In this document: positions 18,589 through 27,897 of the stretch, one piece after another | How the letters are laid out: each line of letters begins with the position of its first letter | Numbering within the stretch: the first letter of the stretch is position 1 | NCBI GenBank assembly: GCA_003134555.1 | Contig: PLBO01000054.1 | Coordinates: 1-64,000, forward strand | Direction: 5' to 3' | DNA from: Actinomycetota bacterium | GTDB lineage: Bacteria; Actinomycetota; Acidimicrobiia; IMCC26256; PALSA-610 | Length of the DNA: 64,000 nucleotides | The notes under the pieces: model-generated | The model's input: the letters and a program-made list of their open reading frames with translations, nothing else | Databases searched by the model: none | What the model was told of the DNA's origin: nothing | Translations under genes and position numbers: made by a program

Positions 18589-19959
18589 GTGGACGATCAC
18601 CAAGCACTGCCGGAGCACGCGCAGAAGACCAGCGCGCCACACGCAAGCGAACTCGTGGCTGCGTGCGAGGAGGCATGGGCCGCGATCCAACGCCGCCATC
18701 CTGAGGTTCCCGATGCCGTAATCGTGCTCGGCAGTGGTGTCGAGCGCGGGCGGCTCGTGAAGTTGGGCCATTGGTGGGGCGGGCGCTGGATCGCTGATGG
18801 TGCCGTCCGCGGCGAAGTGTTGCTCGCGGGCGAAGCACTACACCTCGCACCCGAAGCGGTATTCGAGGTGCTGTTGCACGAAGCCGCGCACGGGCTGAAT
18901 GCGGCGCGGCGGATCCAAGATTCGTCAAGAGGCGGCCGCTACCACAACATCCGGTTCAAGGCGACCGCCGAGGACCTTGGACTCATCGTCGAACAGGCGC
19001 GCCCCTTCGGGTGGGCGAGGACGTCGCTCGCGCCGGTTGCACGTTCGCGGTATGACGCGGAGATCGCTCGTCTGGGCGAAGCCATGCGCATCGCGCGCCG
19101 CATCGAGGCCGACCCACGAATCGATGAGAGCTCGACGGACCAAGGCGCTGACTCCGGCACGAACGGCGGGACGCAGCCTCGACCCGAGCCGCCGCGGCCG
19201 GCGACCTGCGGTTGTGGCCGCCGAATGCGAATGGCGCCGTCGGTACTGGCCCAGGGTCCCGTGTTGTGCGGCGTGTGCGGTCGGGAGTTCTCGACATCGC
19301 GACAGCTGGAAGGCCGCGCCTCTTCTCCACGCGACATCGAAGCCGCGCACGATCCGCTTGCCGCGCGAGACGAGCAGACCGAGCTACCAGTCGTCCAATC
19401 ACCCATCCGATCGGATCTGAACGCGACCCAGCGCGAAGGACTGTCTGTACTCGTCGAACTCGGAACCCACGGCGACGGCGCGCTGCTTCTCGCGGAGACC
19501 GGCGCCTGGTACGCGGCCCGAGGAGCTAGAACACAACGGCCTCTGCTCGGCACAACTTGGGAGGAGGTCGAAGTCGCGAACCAGGCCGCGCGGGCAATGC
19601 TGAAACTCGACGGGACGCTGCGCGGACCGTCAGTCACTGCGGCAGGTCGCGAACTGAGCGTCGGCGAACTGGTCACGATTCACGACGCCGCAGACTCTCT
19701 CGTTGACGTCCTAGGCGCCGAACTCCCGCCGTTCGCCGTGTTTGGGACGGTCGAGCAAATCGACGGCGAACGCGCCCAGATCGACGTCGACTTCGCAACC
19801 GCGGGCCGCTTCACGATCGCGCTCGACTCCGCCGCCGCGGCGGCACTGAAGTACGGCTACGCGGATCTCGCAGCCGTCGCAAGCTCGACTTCGATCGAGA
19901 GTCAGTTGGTGACGTCGTCGCGCGGACACGAACCGCCGTCCATCGAGCTCTACCCGTGA
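18589..19959 (+). CDS. SprT-like zinc-metallopeptidase-fold protein
   Basis: A 456-residue protein with the SprT-type motif LLHEAAHGLNAAR (about residues 100-112) and, near residues 206-232, a four-cysteine zinc ribbon (CGCG and CGVCG). SprT/Spartan relatives act on DNA-protein crosslinks, and genes of this type are common in actinobacterial conjugative elements next to primase genes, as here. The C-terminal ~180 residues are unrecognised. The GTG at 18589 lacks a clear ribosome binding site; the real start could differ slightly. Confidence 0.7.
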   Translation: MDDHQALPEHAQKTSAPHASELVAACEEAWAAIQRRHPEVPDAVIVLGSGVERGRLVKLGHWWGGRWIADGAVRGEVLLAGEALHLAPEAVFEVLLHEAAHGLNAARRIQDSSRGGRYHNIRFKATAEDLGLIVEQARPFGWARTSLAPVARSRYDAEIARLGEAMRIARRIEADPRIDESSTDQGADSGTNGGTQPRPEPPRPATCGCGRRMRMAPSVLAQGPVLCGVCGREFSTSRQLEGRASSPRDIEAAHDPLAARDEQTELPVVQSPIRSDLNATQREGLSVLVELGTHGDGALLLAETGAWYAARGARTQRPLLGTTWEEVEVANQAARAMLKLDGTLRGPSVTAAGRELSVGELVTIHDAADSLVDVLGAELPPFAVFGTVEQIDGERAQIDVDFATAGRFTIALDSAAAAALKYGYADLAAVASSTSIESQLVTSSRGHEPPSIELYP

Positions 19960-20915
19960 CGGACCTCAACGTCGATACACCGCGTTCGGCTGCCCTCTCC
20001 TACGCAGCGCAAGGGTGGCCGGTCTTCCCATGTCATTCGATCGGCGCGCGGGGATGTTCGTGTTGCCAGCCCGACTGCTCATCGCCCGGCAAGCACCCTC
20101 GCATCGCAAGAGGGCTGCACGCCGCGAGCACGAATCGTGAGACCGTAGAGCGTTGGTGGCGGCGATGGCCTTCCGCGAACGTCGCCGTACGCACCGGAAT
20201 CGAGAGCGGGCTCGTCGTCATCGACATCGACCCGCAGCACGGCGGCTCGGGGACAATGCGCAGCCTCATCGCGAACCACTCTCCGCTCGCGCGAGGTCCG
20301 GTCGTCCGGACCGGAGCCGGAGGATGGCATCTGCTATTCGCTCATCCCGGCGAGCCGATTCGCAACTCCGCGGGAACACGACTCGGCGCGGGCATCGACG
20401 TACGAGGCGACGGCGGCTACGTGATCGCCCCACCCAGTCGTCACGCGAGCGGCAACCTGTATCGCTGGAACACTCCGCCCGAGCACCTCCCTCGACTCCC
20501 GGGTTGGCTGCTCGGAATGTTGCGAACTCCAGAACGAAGACAATCACCCGAAATACGTGAACCCATCCGAATCGACGACGCGCTCTCCGCGTGGGCTCGC
20601 GTCGCGCTCGACGGCGAAGCCGATCGCGTTCGAGCTGCGCCAAATGGCTCGCGGAATAGCACCCTCAATCGCGCGGCGTTCAGTCTTGGCCAGATCGTCG
20701 GAGCCGGAGTTCTCGACGCCTCCACAGTCGAACACGTCCTTACCGATGGAGCGATAGCGACGGGTCTCGGCGAACGCGAGGCCTTACTGACGATCCGCTC
20801 CGGGCTTCGAGCGGGACTGCAACATCCCCGAGAGCCCCGGTCTCGGAGCAGCGCGTCCCCGTCGGCCGCTCGACGCGAGGCAACAGTCGACGTCGGACTC
20901 GACATAGCGCCGTGA
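19956..20915 (+). CDS. PrimPol-type bifunctional DNA primase/polymerase N-terminal domain protein
   Basis: A 319-residue protein with the Prim-Pol fold: AAQGWPVFPC at the start, a CSCCQPDCSSPGKHP zinc-knuckle stretch, VVIDIDPQHGG (catalytic acidic pair) and the GGYVIAPPS strand near residue 150. Such proteins prime DNA on plasmids and ICEs. No helicase domain follows, so this is a stand-alone primase, perhaps for second-strand synthesis after transfer. GTG start overlapping the SprT-like stop. Confidence 0.8.
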   Translation: MTDLNVDTPRSAALSYAAQGWPVFPCHSIGARGCSCCQPDCSSPGKHPRIARGLHAASTNRETVERWWRRWPSANVAVRTGIESGLVVIDIDPQHGGSGTMRSLIANHSPLARGPVVRTGAGGWHLLFAHPGEPIRNSAGTRLGAGIDVRGDGGYVIAPPSRHASGNLYRWNTPPEHLPRLPGWLLGMLRTPERRQSPEIREPIRIDDALSAWARVALDGEADRVRAAPNGSRNSTLNRAAFSLGQIVGAGVLDASTVEHVLTDGAIATGLGEREALLTIRSGLRAGLQHPREPRSRSSASPSAARREATVDVGLDIAP

Positions 20916-21031
20916 GATGATCTCGGCTCACGTCGTCTCGCTAACGAGCCCCTCCTGCATCGCCTCACGCTCGGCCGCGGCGATGCCGCACTACCGTGTC
21001 CGGTCGACCGCTGTTGGAAGGACCCAGGACG

Positions 21032-21370
21032 ATGCCGCGTTACCGAGTGACTCTGAGACGAACCACTGTGGAGATTGTCGAAGCCGCGAATCCCTATCAG
21101 GCAGCGATCGCAGCGAGGGATCTCGGCGGCGAGGGAGTTGAGATCGCGGACGTCGTTCCGGCGGTCGGTCGCCCGTCGACGTCGACTGTCACACGTCCAA
21201 CGAAGAAATCTGCGAAGAAGCGGCGGCCGATGTCGCCGGAGACTCGCGCCAAGCTCGCGCAGAATCTGGTCAAGGCTCGCGCCGCCCGCGCCGCGAACCA
21301 GAAGAAGACCTCAAGGGCGACGAAGACCGTGGCTGCACGTAAGAAGCGCGTAGCCACGAAGAAGCGCTGA
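21032..21370 (+). CDS. Small basic protein, paralogue of the gene at 3434
   Basis: A 112-residue protein starting MPRYRVTLRRTTVEIVE, with a globular N-terminal half and a Lys/Arg/Ala-rich tail from residue 60. It shares its N-terminus and the KKRRPMS-ETRAKLAQNL block with the 3434-3784 product; the far tails differ. DNA compaction or coating is likely from charge but not shown. It follows the primase gene after 116 bases and has GGAAGGA upstream. Confidence 0.6.
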   Translation: MPRYRVTLRRTTVEIVEAANPYQAAIAARDLGGEGVEIADVVPAVGRPSTSTVTRPTKKSAKKRRPMSPETRAKLAQNLVKARAARAANQKKTSRATKTVAARKKRVATKKR

Positions 21371-21487
21371 CTACCGCCGCACTCGTAAGCGACGTCCCGC
21401 ATGCTTAGCGGATCGAGTGGGTCGAGCTGAGCGGGCTCCGACCAGTCGCCTCATATTGTAACTGAGCCGTGCGACTAGGCTGTGCGT

Positions 21488-21826
21488 ATGGCACAAGGCC
21501 CGGGACGTCCCGCGAAGCCCACTGAGTTCGACGAGGCAACACTGAAGACAGCCCGACGCGTGCTGCTGGATGTGGCACGCGAGCTGCGACTGCCTCGCGT
21601 GCGCTACCCGGCGTCGACGCGACGTGAACCGCAACGGACCGTGGAGGCGCCGCGACATCTTGATGTCGCAATCTTGGCCCTCGAGCTCAGTCACGTGATG
21701 GAACGATTGGCGGGTGAGCACGTCGCATTGGCCCGGGAACTGGACAAGGTGACGTGGGAAGACGTAGGTGGGGCGTTCGGGATTTCGATGCAGTCGGCAC
21801 ATCATCGTTTCCGGGAACCGTCATAG
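21488..21826 (+). CDS. Small helix-turn-helix-like protein
   Basis: A 112-residue protein with a C-terminal segment (TWEDVGGAFGISMQSAHHRFR) that reads like a helix-turn-helix of the sigma-region-4 or XRE type. The first 60 residues are charged. It is convergent with traA, overlapping its 3' end by six bases, so the two messages are antisense at their ends. It may regulate transfer. The ATG at 21488 is preferred over a GTG six bases upstream because a short -10-like TAGGCT lies just before it. Confidence 0.5.
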   Translation: MAQGPGRPAKPTEFDEATLKTARRVLLDVARELRLPRVRYPASTRREPQRTVEAPRHLDVAILALELSHVMERLAGEHVALARELDKVTWEDVGGAFGISMQSAHHRFREPS

Positions 21827-24800
21827 CTCGATACTCACGTCCGCGGCACGTTGTCGCGATTTCACGTTTGTGGCGATGGCAGTGTTGATCGCCGAGATCG
21901 CGATGTCGTACTCGCGGGCTGCTTCACGCGACGCGGGTCGGACGCCCAGGAGTTCTTGGTCGGCGCCTCCGGTGGCCTCGGTGACCGCGTCGGGATTGCG
22001 AGCGCGATAAACGGCCGTCGCGGCGACGGCGTGCCGCCAGGCACGGCGGTCGCGTTGGAGCGTTGGTTCCGAACCGAGGACGTCGCGGATTGCTGCGTCG
22101 GGGTTGTTGACGGCGGCGACGCGGACTTGGGTTTCGCGCGCTCGTTCCGCGCGCCGTACGACTTGGTGTTCGGCGACGAGATCCGAGTGGGCTTCGAGCC
22201 ACTCGTACCGGAGCGCCTGTCGATCTTCACTGGCGGCGAGCCGCGCGGAGGTGTGCGTGAGCGCGCGGTCGAGCGCCCGGAGAGGGGCGCGCGCCCGGTC
22301 CGGTCCTCGCTCCCCATTGTCGCGATCGCTCGGTGTGTCGGCCTCCACCGGCTGGTCGATGTTTCGAACTTCAGCCCAGGCCTGGCGGCGAGCGCGGATG
22401 GACTCGATCGTGTGCGTGGCCTTCTCGATTGCCGGGGTCATGTCGGCGGGCGCGCGTCGCATCTGGACGTCGAGTTGCCGCCGTCTCGCGGCCAGTTCGG
22501 CGAGCGTTCGGCCAGCGAGTGTTTCGGCGACCGCGTCGAGATCGGGGGATGCGTCGGCGGCCATGTGCGCGCTGCGGCGCCGCCCCAGGGCTTGGGCGAT
22601 ATCGCTGATGCCGAACGGCTGCGACTCGGTCGGCGTGTGGGCGAGTTCGTTGCTGACGTCCGGTTGGTTACCGTCCACGATGTAGATGTGCGCGCTCTGA
22701 CGGCCGCGAGTGAGGGCGACGTAGCCCTCCTCGAACGACGACAGATCGGTCGGGTGGTAGCGGGCGACCTGGTGGGTTGCACCTTGGACCCCGTAACTGG
22801 TGCGCGCGTAACCGTGCTCGAGCCGACCCGCGGCGAGGTAGTCGTTGGGAATGCGGATCGCGCCTTCCCGGTCGAACGCGACGACGACCTCGTGGTGGTC
22901 GAGGTCGGTTGCGATGATGGTCCCGGTGCTGCCGTTCTTGACGGACTCGCGTCCCTCGACGGCTCGGAGGCGGCGTTCGTTGCGGCGGGCGACGACTTCG
23001 TCGCCGACCATGAACTCCCGGCCCGCGATCACCAGCGGTTCGCCCGAGAGCTCACCGTTCGCTTTGAGCAGAGCCCGGGCGCGGTCGTTCAACGCCCGAC
23101 GGGTGGAGTTCGGGCCCGCGATCATCGGATCGACCCGTTCGTGCAAACGGGCCGCGTACCAGTCCGCGACGATCGCGTCGAAGGACTCCCCCGCCGTGCG
23201 GGACCGGACCACTTTGCCGGCCTCGTCGTAGCGGCCGAGCGCGTCGGCGACGTGACCGTCGCGATACTCCGCGATCGCGAGGCGCTCGGTGTGGTCTTCT
23301 TGACGGTTGTTGTCGACCAGACGCACCAGCCCGTCGCCGCGCTCGGCGCAGAGGCGGCGGAACATGCCGCCGACATCGACCGAACCGTGCTGATCGGGAT
23401 CGCCGACGAGACGGATTGCCCCACCCGCGCCGCGGACATGGGCCGCGAGGCGGGCGAGGTCGCGAGTGCCGAGCATCGACGCCTCATCGACAACCACCAC
23501 CGTCCCGCGGGCCAGACCGGGCGAGCTGCGGTCGCCGAGGTCCCAGAGCAGTCGAGTGACGGTGGATGCCGAGGCGCCGGTCGAGCGGGCGAACCCGGCG
23601 GCCTGCTCGAGTTCGGACGCTGCGGCGGCGGACACGGCGCAGCCGATGATCGGAACGCCGGCATCGATGTGGGCGGCGACGACCGCCTCGAGCGCGTAGG
23701 TCTTGCCCGCGCCCGGGCGTCCGGCGACGGGCTGCACGAACTCACCCGACGAACACACCGCCCGCACCATCGCGCACTGTTCGTCCGACAACTCGCCGCG
23801 CTGCGACACGACCCCGTGGACCGTCTCAGCCGCGATGACCGTCCCCGCCCGATCGGCTGGATGCGCCCACGCGAGGAGCCGCGCTTCGATCTGGACGAGG
23901 TCGGGAACGGTGTAGAGCTTCTGGGTCACCGACCGCGGTACAGACAGCCGTGCAGACCAAGACCCGTCGACCGAACCCTCAACCGATGTCTCAACAGACG
24001 TCTGCACGGATATCTGTACCGGTTCGGCGCGGTCGACCAACTGGACTCGGTCGCTCGTCAACAGCCGGTCCGCTATGCGTTCGATCTGTGCGGCGGTTGC
24101 GGACGCGCCGACCGCGGATGCGAGTGCCTCGATCACATCGGTACGGCGGAATGTCGCGGAGCGTTCGGTCAGGCCGTGGGGACCGACCAACCCATCGAGG
24201 CAACGATCGACCAATCGGGGCTCCAGCGTGGGTGGCGCGTTGCGGTCGAAACATCCGTCCGCGTCCACCGCGCCAAAGCCAACGGCGGCAGCCTCGTCGC
24301 GCCAGCGTTGCTCCAACGTCTCGACGTCGACGCTGTAGTCCTTCGCTTGACGGGTCTGCAGGGTCGCGACCTGCGCAGCGCGTGCCGACTGGCTCCCGGA
24401 CTCGGCGAGCACTTCCTCGATCTCGGCACGGCGTTTCGAGAACACCTGGATCACCTCGGCCGGTACGCCAACGACCTCGGCGTGACCGTTCACGACCGGC
24501 GTGAACTGCACGCCGAGACGGTCGGCGAGCAGATGCCGCAAGTGCGCTTGGTACAGATAGCCGGCCGCATGCGCGTGTTCGTACAGACCGATGCCGGCAA
24601 TGGCCCGCCACCACGCGTCGGCCGAATCGTCCACCGACGTCATGTTCGCGGTGACGACATGGGTGTGCAGCAACGGATCACCGGCCCGGCTGGTGCGATG
24701 ATCGAACGCGGCCGCGACGATCCCCGCCGACGACACCAGGTGTCGGTCCTTGCCGCCCTGGCGGGCGAAGACCGCGTTGGTCTCGTAGTAGCGGACGACC

Positions 24801-25453
24801 TCATCGACCGCCTCCGCATGCACACGTCGAATCTCGCCCCGCCGGCCATCGTCGGCGAGGGCCCACAAGACGCTCACGCTCTTCGGCGGCCGCAACGTCA
24901 GGTCATAGCCGGGACGTGCCTTGACCCTCAGACGCGACGCAGCGAATCGCTCGAGCTCGGTCCGGCTCACCGTCCACGCGTCGCTGCCGGCCTGACCGTT
25001 GCCTTCCGCTTTCACGCCAAATAGGTACGACTTCGGTTCGGTGACCGCCTCACCGTCGCCGGCCTCGGCGATGCGAGTGCGATACCGATCGCCTTCGCCC
25101 AACAAGCGACGGACATACTGACCAGAGACGCCGAGGTGGGCGGCCGCGCGGAGCGAATCGACGTGCTCCGACAGCTGCTCGCTGTCGGGCGTTCGATCTC
25201 GGCGTTTGGCTGCACGTTCGGCCGAGCCTTGGGCCGTGGCGAGATGGTCGCCGGTGTGCGGATGCTGACCCCGCAACACGCGCCGGAAGTGATCGGGGTC
25301 CACCTCGCCGGTCAATCCGAGTTCCACCGCGAGTGATCCAACCCAACGGCCTGGGTGTTCCCCGCGACCGCTGTAGTAGTCCTCCGCCGAGGTCGCGACC
25401 TCACCGACGTAGTACTCGGTCGCTCCCGCGCTCAACTTCCCGATGCTCAGCAC
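21821..25453 (-). CDS. traA: TraA: MobF relaxase - RecD-like helicase
   Basis: A 1210-residue conjugative relaxase of the TrwC/TraA type. It starts LSIGKLSAG with the catalytic tyrosines in EDYYSGRGE, and the metal-binding histidines lie in DPLLHTHVV. The helicase half has Walker A GRPGAGKTY, DEASMLG and GDPDQHGSV, and a UvrD-like C-terminal motif (SSFEEGYVALTRG). It nicks oriT, stays bound to the 5' end and unwinds the strand. I start it at GTG 25453, preceded by GAGGGAG at good spacing, because relatives begin MLSIGKL; the frame remains open to 25555. A 48-base coding stretch at 23960-24007 is a 12-bp repeat also found before the ParA-like gene. Confidence 0.88.
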   Translation of the reverse strand: MLSIGKLSAGATEYYVGEVATSAEDYYSGRGEHPGRWVGSLAVELGLTGEVDPDHFRRVLRGQHPHTGDHLATAQGSAERAAKRRDRTPDSEQLSEHVDSLRAAAHLGVSGQYVRRLLGEGDRYRTRIAEAGDGEAVTEPKSYLFGVKAEGNGQAGSDAWTVSRTELERFAASRLRVKARPGYDLTLRPPKSVSVLWALADDGRRGEIRRVHAEAVDEVVRYYETNAVFARQGGKDRHLVSSAGIVAAAFDHRTSRAGDPLLHTHVVTANMTSVDDSADAWWRAIAGIGLYEHAHAAGYLYQAHLRHLLADRLGVQFTPVVNGHAEVVGVPAEVIQVFSKRRAEIEEVLAESGSQSARAAQVATLQTRQAKDYSVDVETLEQRWRDEAAAVGFGAVDADGCFDRNAPPTLEPRLVDRCLDGLVGPHGLTERSATFRRTDVIEALASAVGASATAAQIERIADRLLTSDRVQLVDRAEPVQISVQTSVETSVEGSVDGSWSARLSVPRSVTQKLYTVPDLVQIEARLLAWAHPADRAGTVIAAETVHGVVSQRGELSDEQCAMVRAVCSSGEFVQPVAGRPGAGKTYALEAVVAAHIDAGVPIIGCAVSAAAASELEQAAGFARSTGASASTVTRLLWDLGDRSSPGLARGTVVVVDEASMLGTRDLARLAAHVRGAGGAIRLVGDPDQHGSVDVGGMFRRLCAERGDGLVRLVDNNRQEDHTERLAIAEYRDGHVADALGRYDEAGKVVRSRTAGESFDAIVADWYAARLHERVDPMIAGPNSTRRALNDRARALLKANGELSGEPLVIAGREFMVGDEVVARRNERRLRAVEGRESVKNGSTGTIIATDLDHHEVVVAFDREGAIRIPNDYLAAGRLEHGYARTSYGVQGATHQVARYHPTDLSSFEEGYVALTRGRQSAHIYIVDGNQPDVSNELAHTPTESQPFGISDIAQALGRRRSAHMAADASPDLDAVAETLAGRTLAELAARRRQLDVQMRRAPADMTPAIEKATHTIESIRARRQAWAEVRNIDQPVEADTPSDRDNGERGPDRARAPLRALDRALTHTSARLAASEDRQALRYEWLEAHSDLVAEHQVVRRAERARETQVRVAAVNNPDAAIRDVLGSEPTLQRDRRAWRHAVAATAVYRARNPDAVTEATGGADQELLGVRPASREAAREYDIAISAINTAIATNVKSRQRAADVSIEL
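23960..24007 (-). repeat. Four 12-bp repeats inside traA
   Basis: On the minus strand four successive 12-mers begin GTGCAGAC, GTTGAGAC, GTTGAGGG and GTCGACGG. They encode a Ser-Val-x-x-type tetrapeptide repeat within the linker between relaxase and helicase halves. The same 12-bp pattern lies at 37066-37113. Confidence 0.65.
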
Positions 25454-25757
25454 AAGCCACTCCCTCGACATCTCTCCGGGAGGGAATGGCGCGTCCGAGT
25501 GGCCGATCGCGACAAGAACAACTCGCAGGTGGTCTCCGAAGAGCGTGTAGCTCACCTTGCCCCGTAAGGGCAGTCACGGCACGTCCGCTGAGCAGGCCCG
25601 ACTCGGTGCGCCGATCCGTCGAATCCGACGGGTAGCGGTGAGTTGTTGGGATGAAAGTAGGGATGACGCTCGCCGCCGGTCGGCAAGAGTCAACCCGGCT
25701 CGCGGTCTCGGACGGTGATCACCCACCTCGAAACTCGTCAGCGTCGTGTGGAACTCC
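25454..25757. other. Region upstream of traA, with direct repeat copy A
   Basis: No gene. It holds the traA promoter, repeat copy A (25538-25606) and possibly oriT, which often lies beside mobF genes; I cannot identify the nic site. Confidence 0.4.
25538..25606. repeat. Direct repeat copy A (left flank of the 26-33 kb island)
   Basis: These 69 bases align without gaps to 33352-33420 with 13 mismatches by my count (about 81% identity), in the same orientation. Both copies include GTGTAGCTCACCT and CGGCACGTCC-CTGAGCA. They bracket the unusual operon. Confidence 0.7.
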
Positions 25758-25943
25758 TCACCCTCGAATTCGTTCTGCGAGGGTGCGTAGAGTTGCTGGC
25801 TTCTTCAGCGCGTCAGCAATCAGCTCTCGGAGAAGCTCTGCCATCGGAACGTCGAGCTGCGCGGAACGCACCTTTAGCGCGCGGTGCGACCCGTGCGGAA
25901 GGTCCAGCGTAAGCCGCTTCATCGGCGGCGAGGACGACGGCAC
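25758..25943 (-). CDS. Ribbon-helix-helix-like small protein
   Basis: A 54-61-residue protein with the pattern of a ribbon-helix-helix DNA-binding protein: a short strand RLTLDLP, helix (GSHRALKVRSAQLDVP) and second helix (MAELLRELIADAL). Similar proteins are antitoxins, plasmid-partition partners or autorepressors. No toxin-sized gene lies directly beside it. The GTG at 25943 gives 61 residues; the ATG at 25922, right before the strand, gives 54 and is a good alternative. Neither has a strong ribosome binding site. Confidence 0.6.
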   Translation of the reverse strand: MPSSSPPMKRLTLDLPHGSHRALKVRSAQLDVPMAELLRELIADALKKPATLRTLAERIRG

Positions 25944-26061
25944 CCGAAGACATTAGCTCACTTCTCCGTGTTTCTGTATTCCCGCAAATCTGTGACTCGG
26001 TGTGCCACGATGTACTCATGTCAGCAACTCACCGTCTCAGCCCGTGTGTACGGTGACGGCC

Positions 26062-27090
26062 ATGGAAGCTGACGGGGCGCTCAAGGTACGGGTCGGCGAT
26101 CGCGTGCTACGCGCGACACCGGCGTTCCGCTCGTACTGGTACCTCGCCGCGGAGCGTCAGCGCATCTTCTTCAAACGACTTCGAGGCGAGCAGTCGCCTT
26201 GGACTGAGGATGCGGTTCTCAGCTCACACCGGTTCACGAACGCGTACCGCGCGTCAGACCGGGTCAGCCAGTACGTCATCAACGAAGTGGTGTACGGCGA
26301 GTCTGTCGACCCTCGCTCACTGGTGCTTCGAGTCTTGCTGTTCAAGATCTTCAACCGAGTCGACACGTGGAAGGCGCTTGAAGGCGCAGTCGGCAAGATC
26401 ACAGTCGACACGTTCGACGCGGCTCTGTTCGACGACGTCCTTGAAGAGCGCCGAGCGCACGGGCGACGCATCTACTCCGCTGCCTACATCATGCCGAGCC
26501 CGAAGTTTGGCGAGCTTCGAAAGCACACCAACCACCTTCGGCTCCTTGACAAGCTATTGGTCGATGGATCCGTCGATGAGATCGTGGCCGCGCCGACCCT
26601 CAAGAGGCTCTACGAAACGCTCGTGGCGGTCCCGTCATTTGGACCCTTCCTCGCATTCCAGTTCGCGATCGATCTCAACTACAGCGATCTGTACGCCTTT
26701 TCGGAGATGGACTTCGTAGTCGCCGGACCCGGCGCGCACGACGGGATTGCGAAGTGCTTCGCGGACGTTGACGACCTGCAGGCGGAAGATGTGATCCGCG
26801 CCGTGACCGAACACGCGCCCAGCTTCTTGGAGTCGTTAGGTATCCAGTTTGAAGCGCTGTGGGGCCGACCGCTCCAGTTAATCGACTGCCAGAACCTATT
26901 CTGTGAGGTAGGTAAGTACGCGCGCCTCGTGCACCCGGAGCTATTGGGTCGGAGCGGAAGGACCCAGATCAAGCAGAAGTACCAGCCATCATCGTTGCTC
27001 CCCGTGCGTCCGAAATACCCACCGAAGTGGGCGTTGCAATACGACGAAGCGATCCCAGTGGCCGCTTCTCCCCTCCGAGCCGCCGTCTAA
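26062..27090 (+). CDS. Protein like the helical domain of 5-hmdU DNA kinases / thymine hypermodification proteins
   Basis: A 342-residue all-helical protein. Blocks FTNAYRASDRVSQYVINEV, RVLLFKIFN, GPFLAFQFAIDLNYS and VAGPGAHDGIAKCF match my memory of the helical domain of phage base-hypermodification proteins (5-hmdU DNA kinase / alpha-glutamyl-putrescinyl-thymine pyrophosphorylase clade). In that family the domain acts on modified thymine in DNA. No P-loop kinase domain is present, so a kinase function is not implied. The ATG at 26062 follows GTGACGGCC with a poor ribosome binding site. It converges on the eight-gene operon and may belong to the same system, given the MazG and thymidylate-synthase-like genes there. 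Confidence 0.6.
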   Translation: MEADGALKVRVGDRVLRATPAFRSYWYLAAERQRIFFKRLRGEQSPWTEDAVLSSHRFTNAYRASDRVSQYVINEVVYGESVDPRSLVLRVLLFKIFNRVDTWKALEGAVGKITVDTFDAALFDDVLEERRAHGRRIYSAAYIMPSPKFGELRKHTNHLRLLDKLLVDGSVDEIVAAPTLKRLYETLVAVPSFGPFLAFQFAIDLNYSDLYAFSEMDFVVAGPGAHDGIAKCFADVDDLQAEDVIRAVTEHAPSFLESLGIQFEALWGRPLQLIDCQNLFCEVGKYARLVHPELLGRSGRTQIKQKYQPSSLLPVRPKYPPKWALQYDEAIPVAASPLRAAV

Positions 27091-27120
27091 GGCGCACGAG
27101 GTTCGTGACTCCGCTCCGCG

Positions 27121-27897
27121 CTAACCCAATCCGAGGCGCCGCGCCGCGCTCTCGATGGCGTTCCACAATGCAACCCAGTCGACGCGATTGAGCATCGGGT
27201 CGAGGCGGTTCGCCGCGATGTTCAACACGATGGCACCGAGCGCTGCCAGACCAATCCGCGCAGCGCCTCGCAGCTTCGAGGGTTGGCCTTGTAGATGACG
27301 GAGGTTCGCGTCCATCTCGTCGAGTTCCGTGCGCAGGTGAAGTATCGACTCCACGTGTGTGCCGAATTCACCGAGTTCCTCCGCTGCGCGTCGTAGCTCA
27401 ACCAAGAGCGGTTCAAGGATTCGGATGGTGGCGACGACGAAGGGATCTGCGGCTGACGGTGTCATGTCCAAGAGGACCTGCGCCATGAAGACATCCAGTG
27501 GGGGATGCTCTGTCGGCTCGTCGGGGAGGAACACGAACTCCATCACGTCAGCGAACGCTGGAGAGGCGTCGGTGGATCCTATGTAGGCTCCGCTACCAGA
27601 TCTCGGCTGATCGCTAGGGAAGAGCTCGGCACCAATGGGCAGAGTGAGCGCTCGGTCGTCCCAGAGCTGGACGCCGGCAAACACCCAAGGCTGGAAGTCG
27701 TATGGATCGTGCACTCTCGGAGTGCGTGTAGCACGACCCCACGCGGACCGCAGAACGAGAGGCGGCGGCGTGCTGGCGTCGGCGTCGGTTATGAGGATCC
27801 GAGATCTGGACAGGGCCACCGTGAATCCACGGCCAACAACGTGTTCCGGGTCGACCTGTGACGAGAACCACGAGTCCTCGCCCCGATGGGCAGTCAT
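27121..27897 (-). CDS. Unknown protein with coiled coil and possible C-terminal membrane helix
   Basis: A 258-residue protein, last gene of the operon. The N-terminal ~130 residues are beta-rich (VALSRSRILITDAD, QPWVFAGVQLWDD). Residues about 165-215 form a charged coiled coil (RRAAEELGEFG to DANLRHLQ), followed by a hydrophobic stretch near 218-235 (IGLAALGAIVLNIAA) that may insert in membrane. I do not recognise it. As the final gene, translated from an ATGA overlap with the MazG gene, it could be an effector or a membrane adaptor; that is speculation. Confidence 0.65.
   Translation of the reverse strand: MTAHRGEDSWFSSQVDPEHVVGRGFTVALSRSRILITDADASTPPPLVLRSAWGRATRTPRVHDPYDFQPWVFAGVQLWDDRALTLPIGAELFPSDQPRSGSGAYIGSTDASPAFADVMEFVFLPDEPTEHPPLDVFMAQVLLDMTPSAADPFVVATIRILEPLLVELRRAAEELGEFGTHVESILHLRTELDEMDANLRHLQGQPSKLRGAARIGLAALGAIVLNIAANRLDPMLNRVDWVALWNAIESAARRLGLG

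Noticed and set aside
21851-25024. A 1057-codon frame opposite traA
   Set aside because: Typical shadow of a GC-rich gene; traA has all catalytic motifs on the other strand.
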